Positions 6,732-11,596 of a stretch of DNA of 64,000 nucleotides are shown here, in pieces. The stretch is from contig NZ_JAUHMF010000001.1 in the NCBI RefSeq assembly GCF_032334255.1, forward strand, positions 1-64,000. Reading direction: 5' to 3'. The position numbers and the translations under genes were made by a program. Source of the stretch: Thermanaerothrix solaris. Its GTDB lineage: Bacteria; Chloroflexota; Anaerolineae; Anaerolineales; Anaerolineaceae. The notes under the pieces are model-generated. The model worked only from the letters and a program-made list of their open reading frames with translations, made no database searches and was not told the origin of the DNA. Each line of letters starts with the position of its first letter. The stretch's first letter is position 1.

Positions 6732-6759
6732 TTGCATGAAGCGAAAAGTTTGTTATAAT
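6732..6759 (+). promoter_or_regulatory. Promoter for leader RNA 1
   Basis: TTGCAT at 6732-6737, a 16-base spacer and a perfect TATAAT at 6754-6759 lie directly after the preceding gene's stop codon. Transcription would begin near 6766 and run through about 280 bases of highly structured leader before the small ORF at 7050. The -10 box is as strong as any in the window. Confidence 0.7.
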
Positions 6760-6798
6760 CTGGTTAGCAGATTAGGGACGACCACAAGTCTCCCCGAT

Positions 6799-6859
6799 GC
6801 GCTGGCTACCCGCCAGAGCCTGCCCTGTCCGCTTGAGGGCGTGATCAAAGGCTCTGGCG
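6799..6859 (+). promoter_or_regulatory. Mutually exclusive hairpins in leader 1
   Basis: GCGCTGGC (6799-6806) can pair with GCCAGAGC (6812-6819) around the loop TACCC, with one mismatch. The same second arm, as CGCCAGAGCC (6811-6820), pairs perfectly over 10 bp with GGCTCTGGCG (6850-6859). The two structures cannot coexist, which is the logic of an attenuator or switch. No poly-T follows either. With about 319 bases between genes (6731-7049), this leader holds, in order, a promoter, these hairpins, RNA motif copy 1 and a 14-bp hairpin. Confidence 0.5.
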
Positions 6860-6871
6860 TATTTCATTTTA

Positions 6872-6963
6872 GGCCCGGCAGAGTGCCGGAATGCGGTGCA
6901 AGTCCGCACGGGTCAACTCCGCACGGTGGCCACAAGCCCTGTGAGGACGTGGAACGTTAACAA
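6872..6963 (+). ncRNA. Repeated structured RNA motif, copy 1
   Basis: Shared with the two other copies are the blocks AGTGCC (6882-6887), GGTGCAAGTCC (6895-6905) and the tail TTAACAA (6957-6963). Helices seen are CCCG/CGGG (6874-6877 with 6909-6912) enclosing TGCGG/CCGCA (6892-6896 with 6904-6908) around the loop TGCAAGT. Stem sequences differ from the other copies but stay paired, which is real covariation. This copy is longer and its 3' half has a different hairpin (CACA/TGTG). It is upstream of the small membrane protein gene. Confidence 0.55.
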
Positions 6964-6983
6964 CGGGTGACGCGGGCGCTCCG

Positions 6984-7035
6984 CTTTGGGATCCCCGCCT
7001 GCGGTGAGGGGGGACGGCGGACGGGGATCCCAAAG
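6984..7035 (+). promoter_or_regulatory. Perfect 14-bp hairpin before the 7050 gene
   Basis: CTTTGGGATCCCCG (6984-6997) and CGGGGATCCCAAAG (7022-7035) are perfectly complementary, with a 24-base loop. The hairpin ends three bases before the AGGAGGTG ribosome binding site (7038-7045). Long hairpins occupy the same position after the other motif copies, so this looks like the output part of a regulatory leader. It could hide or expose the ribosome binding site, or protect the processed 5' end. Confidence 0.5.
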
Positions 7036-7049
7036 ACAGGAGGTGAACC

Positions 7050-7226
7050 GTGAATCCCCAAATGGCGTTTGCGCTTGCGGCGCTGTTGCTGGTCGTCACG
7101 CCGATACTGTTCCTGGGCGGCTTGCTGGCGCTCAAGGTGCTGCTCATCCTGGCACTGAGCCGGGATAACGAAGAGCGCAGAGCGGCGCTGGTGAGCGTGC
7201 TGGCTGGGGCGCTGAAGCGCAGATAG
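7050..7226 (+). CDS. Small two-helix membrane protein
   Basis: This 58-residue protein starts at GTG with MNPQMAFALAALLLVVTPIL. Two hydrophobic stretches run together (about residues 5-36) and a charged tail follows: SRDNEERRAALVSVLAGALKRR. An AGGAGGTG site 4 bases upstream supports the GTG start. No family recognised. It is the only gene between leader copies 1 and 2 and has the high GC at third positions of its neighbours. It may be a holin-like or small anchor protein, which cannot be decided from the sequence. Confidence 0.6.
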   Translation: MNPQMAFALAALLLVVTPILFLGGLLALKVLLILALSRDNEERRAALVSVLAGALKRR

Positions 7227-7236
7227 TTTGTTCCAC

Positions 7237-7259
7237 GAGATGGGCTACCCGCTCATCTC
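7237..7259 (+). terminator. Hairpin with TACCC loop after the 7050 gene
   Basis: GAGATGGGC (7237-7245) pairs with GCTCATCTC (7251-7259) around the loop TACCC (one G-T pair), 11 bases after the stop codon. Only a weak pyrimidine run follows. The same pentaloop appears in hairpins at 6799, 7692 and 10220, so this is a family of 3' hairpins that may terminate or stabilise transcripts. Confidence 0.5.
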
Positions 7260-7265
7260 TCTCTT

Positions 7266-7340
7266 CACTCCGCACAGTGCCCTGTGCGGGTGCAAATCCC
7301 GCAGGAGTGACCTGCCCGCAAGGGCGCAGCACATTAACAA
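7266..7340 (+). ncRNA. Repeated structured RNA motif, copy 2
   Basis: CACTCC (7266-7271) pairs with GGAGTG (7304-7309). Inside is GCGGG/CCCGC (7286-7290 with 7298-7302) with the loop TGCAAAT. A second hairpin GCCC-GCAA-GGGC (7314-7325) has a GNRA-type tetraloop. GTGC (7277-7280) can pair with GCAC (7329-7332), crossing the first helix and making a pseudoknot. The tail is TTAACAA (7334-7340). The same helices with different bases are seen in copy 3. An alternative hairpin of CGCACAG with CTGTGCG in the 5' part would compete. Confidence 0.6.
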
Positions 7341-7361
7341 GTGAGATCGAGGCTTTTTCAA

Positions 7362-7405
7362 GGTGATCTTTCGCCGCCTGATTACTTGGGCGGGGGAAGG
7401 TCACC
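7362..7405 (+). promoter_or_regulatory. Long imperfect hairpin before the 7448 gene
   Basis: GGTGA (7362-7366) pairs with TCACC (7401-7405), CTTTC with GGAAG inside it, and CCGCC (7374-7378) with GGCGG (7389-7393). The result is an interrupted stem of about 15 bp following RNA motif copy 2 and preceding the TGGAGGTG ribosome binding site at 7436-7443. Confidence 0.4.
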
Positions 7406-7447
7406 CGCCAGGACGGTTGCCGCCCCAATTCCTTCTGGAGGTGCGGT

Positions 7448-7681
7448 ATGCCTAAGAACCGGGACTGGCAAGAGCGTGGGGTGCGCATCGGTGGACGTGT
7501 CCTTTCGGAGAAAGAGGCGCATGAACTCGTCCGTGAGCTTCGCAAGCGCATTCGAGACCCGAAGGTCAGGAGGGAGGTGGAAGAGTTTCTTGCAGGTCAG
7601 AAGGTCGAGATTTCGCCCGAAGGACTGGAGACCCTCCGCCTTATCCTGGTGTCCATCGAGATGATGCGCCCCAAGACGTGA
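7448..7681 (+). CDS. Small charged helical protein, unknown function
   Basis: This 77-residue soluble protein starts MPKNRDWQERGVRIGGRVLS and continues with KEAHELVRELRKRIRDPKVR. Mostly helical, with many R, E and K residues and a hydrophobic C-terminal helix LETLRLILVSIEMM. TGGAGGTG lies 4 bases before the ATG. I do not recognise the family. It follows leader copy 2 and is convergent with the RHH gene, sharing a terminator-like palindrome with it. A role in DNA binding or plasmid-type maintenance is possible but not shown. Confidence 0.6.
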   Translation: MPKNRDWQERGVRIGGRVLSEKEAHELVRELRKRIRDPKVRREVEEFLAGQKVEISPEGLETLRLILVSIEMMRPKT

Positions 7682-7691
7682 CTCTTGCCCC

Positions 7692-7718
7692 ATGAGGGGC
7701 GCTACCCGCGCCCCTCAT
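7692..7718. terminator. Bidirectional hairpin with TACCC loop
   Basis: ATGAGGGGCGC (7692-7702) and GCGCCCCTCAT (7708-7718) are perfectly paired over 11 bp around TACCC. It lies between two convergent genes and overlaps the last codons of the leftward one, so it can serve both. No T-run follows on either side, so termination by this hairpin alone is not certain. Confidence 0.55.
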
Positions 7719-8115
7719 CCTGATGGCTTTCGTTGTTTGTTAGGGACGGGAGCGACCAACCGATCAGGTCATTCAGAGCCTGTTCATCCATTTGGACGGG
7801 CTCACCGACGCGGGCAATGGTGAAGATGAGATAGATCATCGTCTCCATGGGGTCAGCGGTACCGTGCTCTAATTGGAGCAGAAGCGCTTCGGGGAGTTCG
7901 GTCAGCAAGCGGTCGGTGCAATACACCACAGGGCGGTCGTTGAGATATAGAACCCGTTCATGTAACCGGAAGCGGGGGAGCTGTGCAATTTCCTGCTGGA
8001 ACATTTCGGCGACGGCCATGCGAACGATGTCGGTGGCCGTTACTCCCTTACGTTTGGCCAGCCAGGCAATCTGGGACTGGGTTTCTTCTGAAAGCCTAAA
8101 GCCTTTGATCTTCAT
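7702..8115 (-). CDS. Ribbon-helix-helix type regulator
   Basis: This 137-residue protein opens with MKIKGFRLSEETQSQIAWLA and KRKGVTATDIVRMAVAEMF. A basic strand, a helix, a short turn and a second helix is the ribbon-helix-helix DNA-binding fold of CopG/Arc-like proteins. The remaining 90 residues are an unassigned acidic domain, perhaps for oligomerisation. It is the only leftward gene in this stretch. A near-perfect 31-bp palindrome lies just upstream (8134-8164), the expected operator for autorepression. The gene and its site may control the neighbouring rightward genes too. Confidence 0.65.
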   Translation of the reverse strand: MKIKGFRLSEETQSQIAWLAKRKGVTATDIVRMAVAEMFQQEIAQLPRFRLHERVLYLNDRPVVYCTDRLLTELPEALLLQLEHGTADPMETMIYLIFTIARVGEPVQMDEQALNDLIGWSLPSLTNNESHQDEGRG

Positions 8116-8133
8116 GAGAATGTCTCCAAGCTG

Positions 8134-8164
8134 TTGTTTGTTGTAACAATGTTATAACAAACAA
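8134..8164. promoter_or_regulatory. 31-bp palindromic operator
   Basis: Fifteen-base arms around position 8149 are complementary with a single mismatch. Within them are two ten-base boxes, TGTTGTAACA (8139-8148) and TGTTATAACA (8150-8159), each nearly palindromic and 11 bases apart, one helical turn. The outer arms are TTGTTTGTT and AACAAACAA. Adjacent dyads a turn apart are how RHH dimers bind cooperatively. It lies 19 bases upstream of the RHH gene start. Confidence 0.7.
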
Positions 8165-8180
8165 TTACGAATGTCAACAT

Positions 8181-8275
8181 CCGCACCTTAACAAGGTTAT
8201 ATCGCTCGCCTCAAGTCCGACTTCGGGCAGCCGCACCTGCCCGCCGATCCATACCCCATGGGTCGGCGGTGCGGC
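8181..8275 (+). promoter_or_regulatory. Structured leader of the 8299 gene (partial fourth copy)
   Basis: CCGCACCTTAACAA (8181-8194) repeats the conserved GCAC-x-TTAACAA tail of the RNA motif, but the 5' body of the motif is missing. A long hairpin follows: GCCGCA (8230-8235) with TGCGGC (8270-8275), and CCGCCGA (8241-8247) with TCGGCGG (8263-8269). GAAGGAGG then precedes the gene. The order of tail, long hairpin, ribosome binding site is the same as after copies 1 to 3. Confidence 0.45.
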
Positions 8276-8298
8276 GCCGACCCGAAGGAGGATAAACT

Positions 8299-8511
8299 AT
8301 GGGCACTTGGTTCTGCCGCGTCTGTGGCAAATGGCATCGCCACGCGGTCATGGCGAGACGCGAGGATACCGGGCAGGACGAGGATATGTGCGTCAAGCAG
8401 TGGCAAAAACGCTGCCCGCACGAGTATCCCAAAACCGTGCAATCGGGAAACAGCGTGTTCACCTATTGCCCGTATTGCTTCAAAGTCCTCTCGCGCAAGC
8501 GTCTCCGCTAA
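8299..8511 (+). CDS. Small zinc-ribbon protein
   Basis: This 70-residue protein has cysteine pairs CRVCGKWH (residues 6-13) and CPYCFK (57-62), with further Cys at 31 and 39 and several His residues. Four of these can bind one zinc as a ribbon. Small zinc-ribbon proteins are common in phages and integrative elements and often bind nucleic acid. The start ATG 8299 has GAAGGAGG eight bases upstream. No named family recognised. It follows the hairpin leader at 8181-8275. Confidence 0.6.
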   Translation: MGTWFCRVCGKWHRHAVMARREDTGQDEDMCVKQWQKRCPHEYPKTVQSGNSVFTYCPYCFKVLSRKRLR

Positions 8512-8531
8512 TCCTTTCCAACCCTGCCACT

Positions 8532-8577
8532 CCAGGGAGATCACACAAATCTCCCTGGCGGGGTGGCGCCAGGGAGA
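8532..8577 (+). promoter_or_regulatory. Three-arm switch hairpin before the SWIM gene
   Basis: ATCTCCCTGG (8549-8558) is perfectly complementary to CCAGGGAGAT upstream (8532-8541) and, over nine bases, to CCAGGGAGA downstream (8569-8577). Only one partner can be paired at a time. The downstream arm ends next to the AAAGGAGA ribosome binding site at 8578-8585, so pairing with it could restrict translation of the 8593 gene, while the upstream pairing would free it. Confidence 0.5.
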
Positions 8578-8592
8578 GAAAGGAGAATGACC

Positions 8593-8868
8593 ATGAACGG
8601 CGAAATAGCCAAGCGATTACTCAAAGCCGCTCGGGGCGCTGAAACCGGCGACATCCGCTTGCGGGATCGCTTCACGGTGCGCCACAACGGTCAACCGGTC
8701 ACGATTTTTGAAGTCTGGTCGTGCCAGACCAACCGGCGCAATCCGCGCACCTACCAGGTCGTCCATCTTCCAAAAGGCTGGCGCTGCACCTGCCCGGACT
8801 TCGAGAAACACGGGGAAAAATTCCCGTGCAAGCACATTCTATATGTGCAGGCGCTGGGGGAGGTGTGA
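8593..8868 (+). CDS. SWIM zinc-finger protein
   Basis: This 91-residue protein ends with the SWIM signature CxCx(n)CxH: WRCTCPDFEKHGEKFPCKHI at residues 65-84. SWIM fingers bind DNA or mediate protein contacts and are frequent in mobile elements. The preceding region (residues 20-64) has a beta-rich segment VTIFEVWSCQTNRRNPRTYQ. The ATG at 8593 is chosen over 8587 because the AGGAG site at 8581-8585 then has normal spacing. It stops one base before the next ATG and is therefore coupled with it. Confidence 0.7.
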   Translation: MNGEIAKRLLKAARGAETGDIRLRDRFTVRHNGQPVTIFEVWSCQTNRRNPRTYQVVHLPKGWRCTCPDFEKHGEKFPCKHILYVQALGEV

Positions 8869-8869
8869 C

Positions 8870-9142
8870 ATGCCCAGGATTGTTTTGTGGAACCCACCCG
8901 CACATCGCCCGGCATACCGCCTGATGGACTGGGATGGCAACGTCCTGGAAGAGGGTCCAATGCTGACCGCGGACGAGGTGTATTGCGACTTGTGTAACAA
9001 ACATGTACCGCTGAATCCGGCGCCGATGGTCGGCAGTTATGTTCTGTGTCTCGACTGTCTGGAAAAGGTCGAACCGGGCTGGCGGGAGCAGATCACTCCA
9101 TTGCTGGAGACGATCTGGCGAGATCAAATGGCGAGCGAGTAA
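8870..9142 (+). CDS. Small zinc-binding protein
   Basis: This 90-residue protein starts MPRIVLWNPPAHRPAYRLMD. Two CxxC pairs, CDLCNKH (about residue 42) and CLDCLEK (about 62), form a probable zinc ribbon. The N-terminal 40 residues look like a small beta domain. GGGGGAGGTG lies just before the start. No family recognised. It is coupled to the SWIM gene and is the last gene before leader copy 3, so a role in the replication or repair module with the Rad52-like gene is possible. Confidence 0.6.
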   Translation: MPRIVLWNPPAHRPAYRLMDWDGNVLEEGPMLTADEVYCDLCNKHVPLNPAPMVGSYVLCLDCLEKVEPGWREQITPLLETIWRDQMASE

Positions 9143-9148
9143 CACCCC

Positions 9149-9169
9149 GGCAGGGCCTAAGGCCCTGCC
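9149..9169 (+). terminator. Perfect 9-bp hairpin after the 8870 gene
   Basis: GGCAGGGCC (9149-9157) and GGCCCTGCC (9161-9169) pair perfectly around a TAA loop, seven bases after the stop codon. No T-run follows, so it may be a processing or stability hairpin rather than a true terminator. It takes the place that the TACCC-loop hairpins hold after other genes of the element. Confidence 0.5.
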
Positions 9170-9182
9170 CATCCGCAAACTC

Positions 9183-9254
9183 CACCCTGCAGAGTGCCTG
9201 TGGGCGGTGCAAGTCCGCCGGGGTGATGTCCCGCAAGGGGTAGCACTTTAACAA
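9183..9254 (+). ncRNA. Repeated structured RNA motif, copy 3
   Basis: CACCC (9183-9187) pairs with GGGTG (9221-9225), enclosing GGCGG/CCGCC (9203-9207 with 9215-9219) around TGCAAGT. A CCC-GCAA-GGG hairpin follows (9230-9239). AGTGC (9193-9197) pairs with GCACT (9243-9247), crossing the first helix as a pseudoknot. The tail is TTAACAA (9248-9254). Compared with copy 2, all stems keep pairing while their bases change. It precedes the Rad52-like gene by 170 bases. Confidence 0.6.
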
Positions 9255-9287
9255 TCGCATAGGCGGAACGGACATGATCACCTCAGG

Positions 9288-9343
9288 CCGCACGGTTCCT
9301 CTCCGTCCATGACCGCGGTCATGGGTGGAAGGGAGCCGTGTGG
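9288..9343 (+). promoter_or_regulatory. Long hairpin in the Rad52-like gene leader
   Basis: CCGCACGGTTCC (9288-9299) pairs with GGGAGCCGTGTGG (9331-9343) with two G-T pairs, and inside it lies an exact 18-bp palindrome, CCATGACCGCGGTCATGG (9307-9324). This is the long hairpin that follows RNA motif copy 3. About 70 further bases lead to a GGAGGTG site before the ATG at 9424. Confidence 0.45.
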
Positions 9344-9423
9344 TCTCCCCCTGACGCCGCAGGGCAAACACCCATTGCCCCCGGCGGCGGACGGGGGCTC
9401 GAAACCATTCGTGGAGGTGGATC

Positions 9424-10206
9424 ATGTTCAAAGACCTTTTGGCACAATTAGCCGTCCCATTCCACAGCGGACTGGTGGAATGGAAACCGCAGGCGATCAG
9501 TGCGGACAAGCAACGCGCCCTGGCCGCCGCCTACGTGGATATGCGCGATTATGAAGACCGCCTGGATAAGGTCTTCCCCCAATGGACCTCCTCGGCGCAG
9601 TTCCTGCTGACGGGCGACAAGGTGGCGGCAGTTGTATCGCTGACATTGGACGGTGTGACGCGGGTGAACGTGGGTGAGGCCAAACTGAGCGATGAAAACG
9701 CCTTCACCAGCGCTTTTGCGCAGGCATTCAAACGCGTCTGTTCCGACTTTGGTCTCGGGCGCTATCTCTATCGCTTGCCCCAAGAGTGGTGCACGTATGA
9801 CGAGAAGCGTCGAGCGATCATCAACCCACCCGAGTTGCCGGTGTGGGCACGTCACCCTGATGAGATCGCCGTCGAGACTCAGGTTACCGCGCCCGCCAAG
9901 CCTGCCGATGAGACGCTGGCCGAAAACCTGTGCAAACTGGGCTTTGAGCCTGAGCCAGCGGAAGCCGAAACTGAGCAGGCGGAAGTCGCCGCAGCCGAGC
10001 CCGGGTCAACGGTCGTCCACTTTGGACGATACAACGGCAAGAGCCTGGCGGAGATCTGGGCGTTGGGCAAGGAAGGTCAGGGCTGGGTGCGCTGGTGTGC
10101 ATCGTTGGACGGCAAAGGGTTCAACACCAAGAACGACACGAAGAACGTCCATTTGCAGCGCATGGCGCGGACGTTCCTCAGCCTGCAATCCGCCTATGCG
10201 GGCTAG
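9424..10206 (+). CDS. Rad52-family single-strand annealing protein with DUF3820-like tail
   Basis: This 260-residue protein should anneal complementary single strands during phage- or element-type recombination. Residues 1-135 match the Rad52/Rad22 family: LAAAYVDMRDYEDRLDKVFP, then strands around VVSLTLDGVTRVNVGEA and FTSAFAQAFKRVCSDFGLGRYLY, the typical AxxxAFKRxxxxFGxGRYLY block. A Pro/Ala/Glu-rich linker follows (about 150-195), then a C-terminal domain with VHFGRYNGKSLAEIW, similar to the small DUF3820/exonuclease-X C-terminal module. GGAGGTG lies before ATG 9424. It is the last intact gene of the GC-rich element. Confidence 0.8.
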   Translation: MFKDLLAQLAVPFHSGLVEWKPQAISADKQRALAAAYVDMRDYEDRLDKVFPQWTSSAQFLLTGDKVAAVVSLTLDGVTRVNVGEAKLSDENAFTSAFAQAFKRVCSDFGLGRYLYRLPQEWCTYDEKRRAIINPPELPVWARHPDEIAVETQVTAPAKPADETLAENLCKLGFEPEPAEAETEQAEVAAAEPGSTVVHFGRYNGKSLAEIWALGKEGQGWVRWCASLDGKGFNTKNDTKNVHLQRMARTFLSLQSAYAG

Positions 10207-10219
10207 TCCCTGCGGGAAT

Positions 10220-10246
10220 AGAGCCGGGCTTACCCAGCCCGGCTCT
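10220..10246 (+). terminator. Hairpin with TACCC loop after the Rad52-like gene
   Basis: AGAGCCGGGCT (10220-10230) and AGCCCGGCTCT (10236-10246) pair perfectly over 11 bp around TACCC, 13 bases after the stop codon. An A/T-rich stretch follows but no clean T-run. It marks the end of the GC-rich element. Confidence 0.6.
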
Positions 10247-10735
10247 AGTAATTTACACATTACTCAAGGAAAAGTTTGTTTTCGGGACCTTTGCTAGAGA
10301 TCAAATAACACCAGCCTGTAATAAAGCCCATATTGACTGCAATTATAATTTGAGGCAACAGCGTTTGTCGTAGAGTTTTGCGGAAAGTATCGAAGCTTAT
10401 GTGCTGAAGTTGATCTGCTCGATTAACCCGGAACACAAGCGGATGGTCATCTCCCCATGCCCTTTTGGGGCTGAGGGCAATAATTGGAACGGCACGATAT
10501 TAAATTGAGGTAAACGGTTCAAAGTAGATCAGATTGGAGAGGTTATCTCGTTTGGAGGCGTTGACGAATTTAAGCGTAGGAACGAGCTTCCCATAGGTTA
10601 CACAACGCTAAGGTAGAAAGTGATTCAGTCGAAAAATATCTTGCAGGATTTTTATTCTGGAGAAAATACCACGAGGGGCCCGGCCTGGGCGGTAATAAAA
10701 TATCAGAAATCCCTTGTTATATGGATGCCACGGTC
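10247..10735. other. Non-coding stretch with debris
   Basis: No convincing gene is seen in these 489 bases. Composition changes abruptly from GC-rich to AT-rich at about 10250. A short frame near 10520-10610 reads VDQIGEVISFGGVDEF before a stop and may be the tail of a broken gene. No RNA gene, CRISPR or clear terminal inverted repeat is visible. It is best read as decayed sequence at the edge of the mobile element. Confidence 0.4.
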
Positions 10736-10888
10736 CTAGTGCTCGACCAGTTTATATTCGATGTTCGGCACATTGGGGTTGTTTTGCTGAAAATAGTAAA
10801 CCATGTGCCATTGACAAAATCCCATCAGGATGTGGATTTGCTGTTTGATGTTACCAATCCAAGCCAGATGAATTTGAATAATCCACCC
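10736..10888 (-). pseudogene. C-terminal fragment of an unidentified gene
   Basis: The minus strand reads LGWIIQIHLAWIGNIKQQ, then HILMGFCQWHMVYYFQQN and NPNVPNIEYKLVEH before the stop at 10736-10738. Its aromatic-rich, protein-like composition ends where the downstream TIM-barrel fragment begins, near 10885. The upstream part of this open frame is only antisense of that gene. It may be the tail of an insertion-sequence transposase, but I cannot name the family. Confidence 0.35.
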
Positions 10889-11301
10889 TAGACGATCTTC
10901 GTGAGATGGTAGAGATATGCCATAAGTACGGGCTTCTGGTGGATGCCTATATTGCTCATCCGTCAGATCGCCACTTGTTTGGTATACCTGCGGAAACACC
11001 AGCACAAGTGGGGGAAATCGCCAAACAAATGCAGGATATCGGGGTGGATATGATCGGGTTGATGACGGGTATGAGTTATGAAGGGGTCGCCGCGGGTGAA
11101 ATTCATCCCGAAGTAAGGCGGCGCTTAGAAGCCCTTCTGAAATCTGTCAATGTACCAACGTTAGCCGAGGGTGGGATTAACGATAAGAATTTTCGCGCCT
11201 TTATAGGTACGGGTGTCAACATTTTGGTTGTTGGGACCGCTTTCGATGATGTTGCTAGAAATGCCGTTAGAGAGATGGTGAAAACGTTTTTGGGTAGATG
11301 A
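10882..11301 (+). pseudogene. 5'-truncated TIM-barrel phosphate-sugar enzyme
   Basis: About 131 residues remain from ATG 10906. The sequence contains LVDAYIAHPSD, GVDMIGLMTGMSYEGVAAGE, VPTLAEGGINDKNF and GVNILVVGTAFDD. These are the C-terminal strands of a TIM barrel with a phosphate-binding AEGGI...VGTA pattern, as in 3-hexulose-6-phosphate synthase, keto-gulonate-phosphate decarboxylase or NanE-type epimerases. Family members are 210-230 residues, so the N-terminal half is missing. In-frame codons go back to a TAA at 10879 with protein-like residues LDDLREMVE, so the break is near 10885. It keeps its own terminator at 11330. Confidence 0.6.
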
Positions 11302-11329
11302 GTTGTAGGTACGTCCAAAAGATCTTTGG

Positions 11330-11365
11330 TTAGGGTTACGCCAAGGTTGCGTAACCCTAATTTTT
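11330..11365 (+). terminator. Rho-independent terminator
   Basis: TTAGGGTTACGC (11330-11341) and GCGTAACCCTAA (11349-11360) form a perfect 12-bp stem with a 7-base loop, followed by TTTTT. It terminates the truncated TIM-barrel gene. The next 230 bases up to 11597 hold nothing that I can support. Confidence 0.85.
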
Positions 11366-11596
11366 CCGTTTTCTGTTGGAGTCGAAAACCGGAATTTTGA
11401 CATTTTGATTCTCCAGGGCTTGCATGCGCATCCAGCCGAAATTATTTAGGACATTCGACGTAAATTAACGTGGCTCAATGTATGGCCAGTTGAAAGATTG
11501 CTGTATGGAGGCGGCAATGACAAAAGTTAGCCTCTGTGCTGCCACTCGTATGGTTGCATACTCCTTTATATCGGTTTCCACCAACACGCCACGGCT

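Noticed and set aside
6872..6963. Cobalamin riboswitch
   Set aside because: GCGGTGCAAGTCCGC followed by CCGCAC resembles the cobalamin core, but the full set of conserved boxes and the downstream B12 box are not clear and no B12-related gene follows.
9183..9254. Twister ribozyme identity for the repeated RNA motif
   Set aside because: The GGTGCAAGTCC hairpin resembles a twister P4 loop and TTAAC resembles its cleavage strand. However, the order of segments does not match any twister permutation, and copy 2 has CAAATCC. Kept as an unnamed motif.
9307..9324. Restriction-modification or recombination target for the 18-bp palindrome
   Set aside because: It is a single copy and sits inside a larger hairpin in a leader, so an RNA structure explains it better.
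9039..9554. Plus-strand ORFs overlapping leader RNA copy 3
   Set aside because: They run through the structured motif and hairpins and lack ribosome binding sites; the supported gene begins at 9424.
10006..10260. Minus-strand ORF opposite the Rad52-like gene
   Set aside because: It is an antisense shadow extending over the terminator hairpin.
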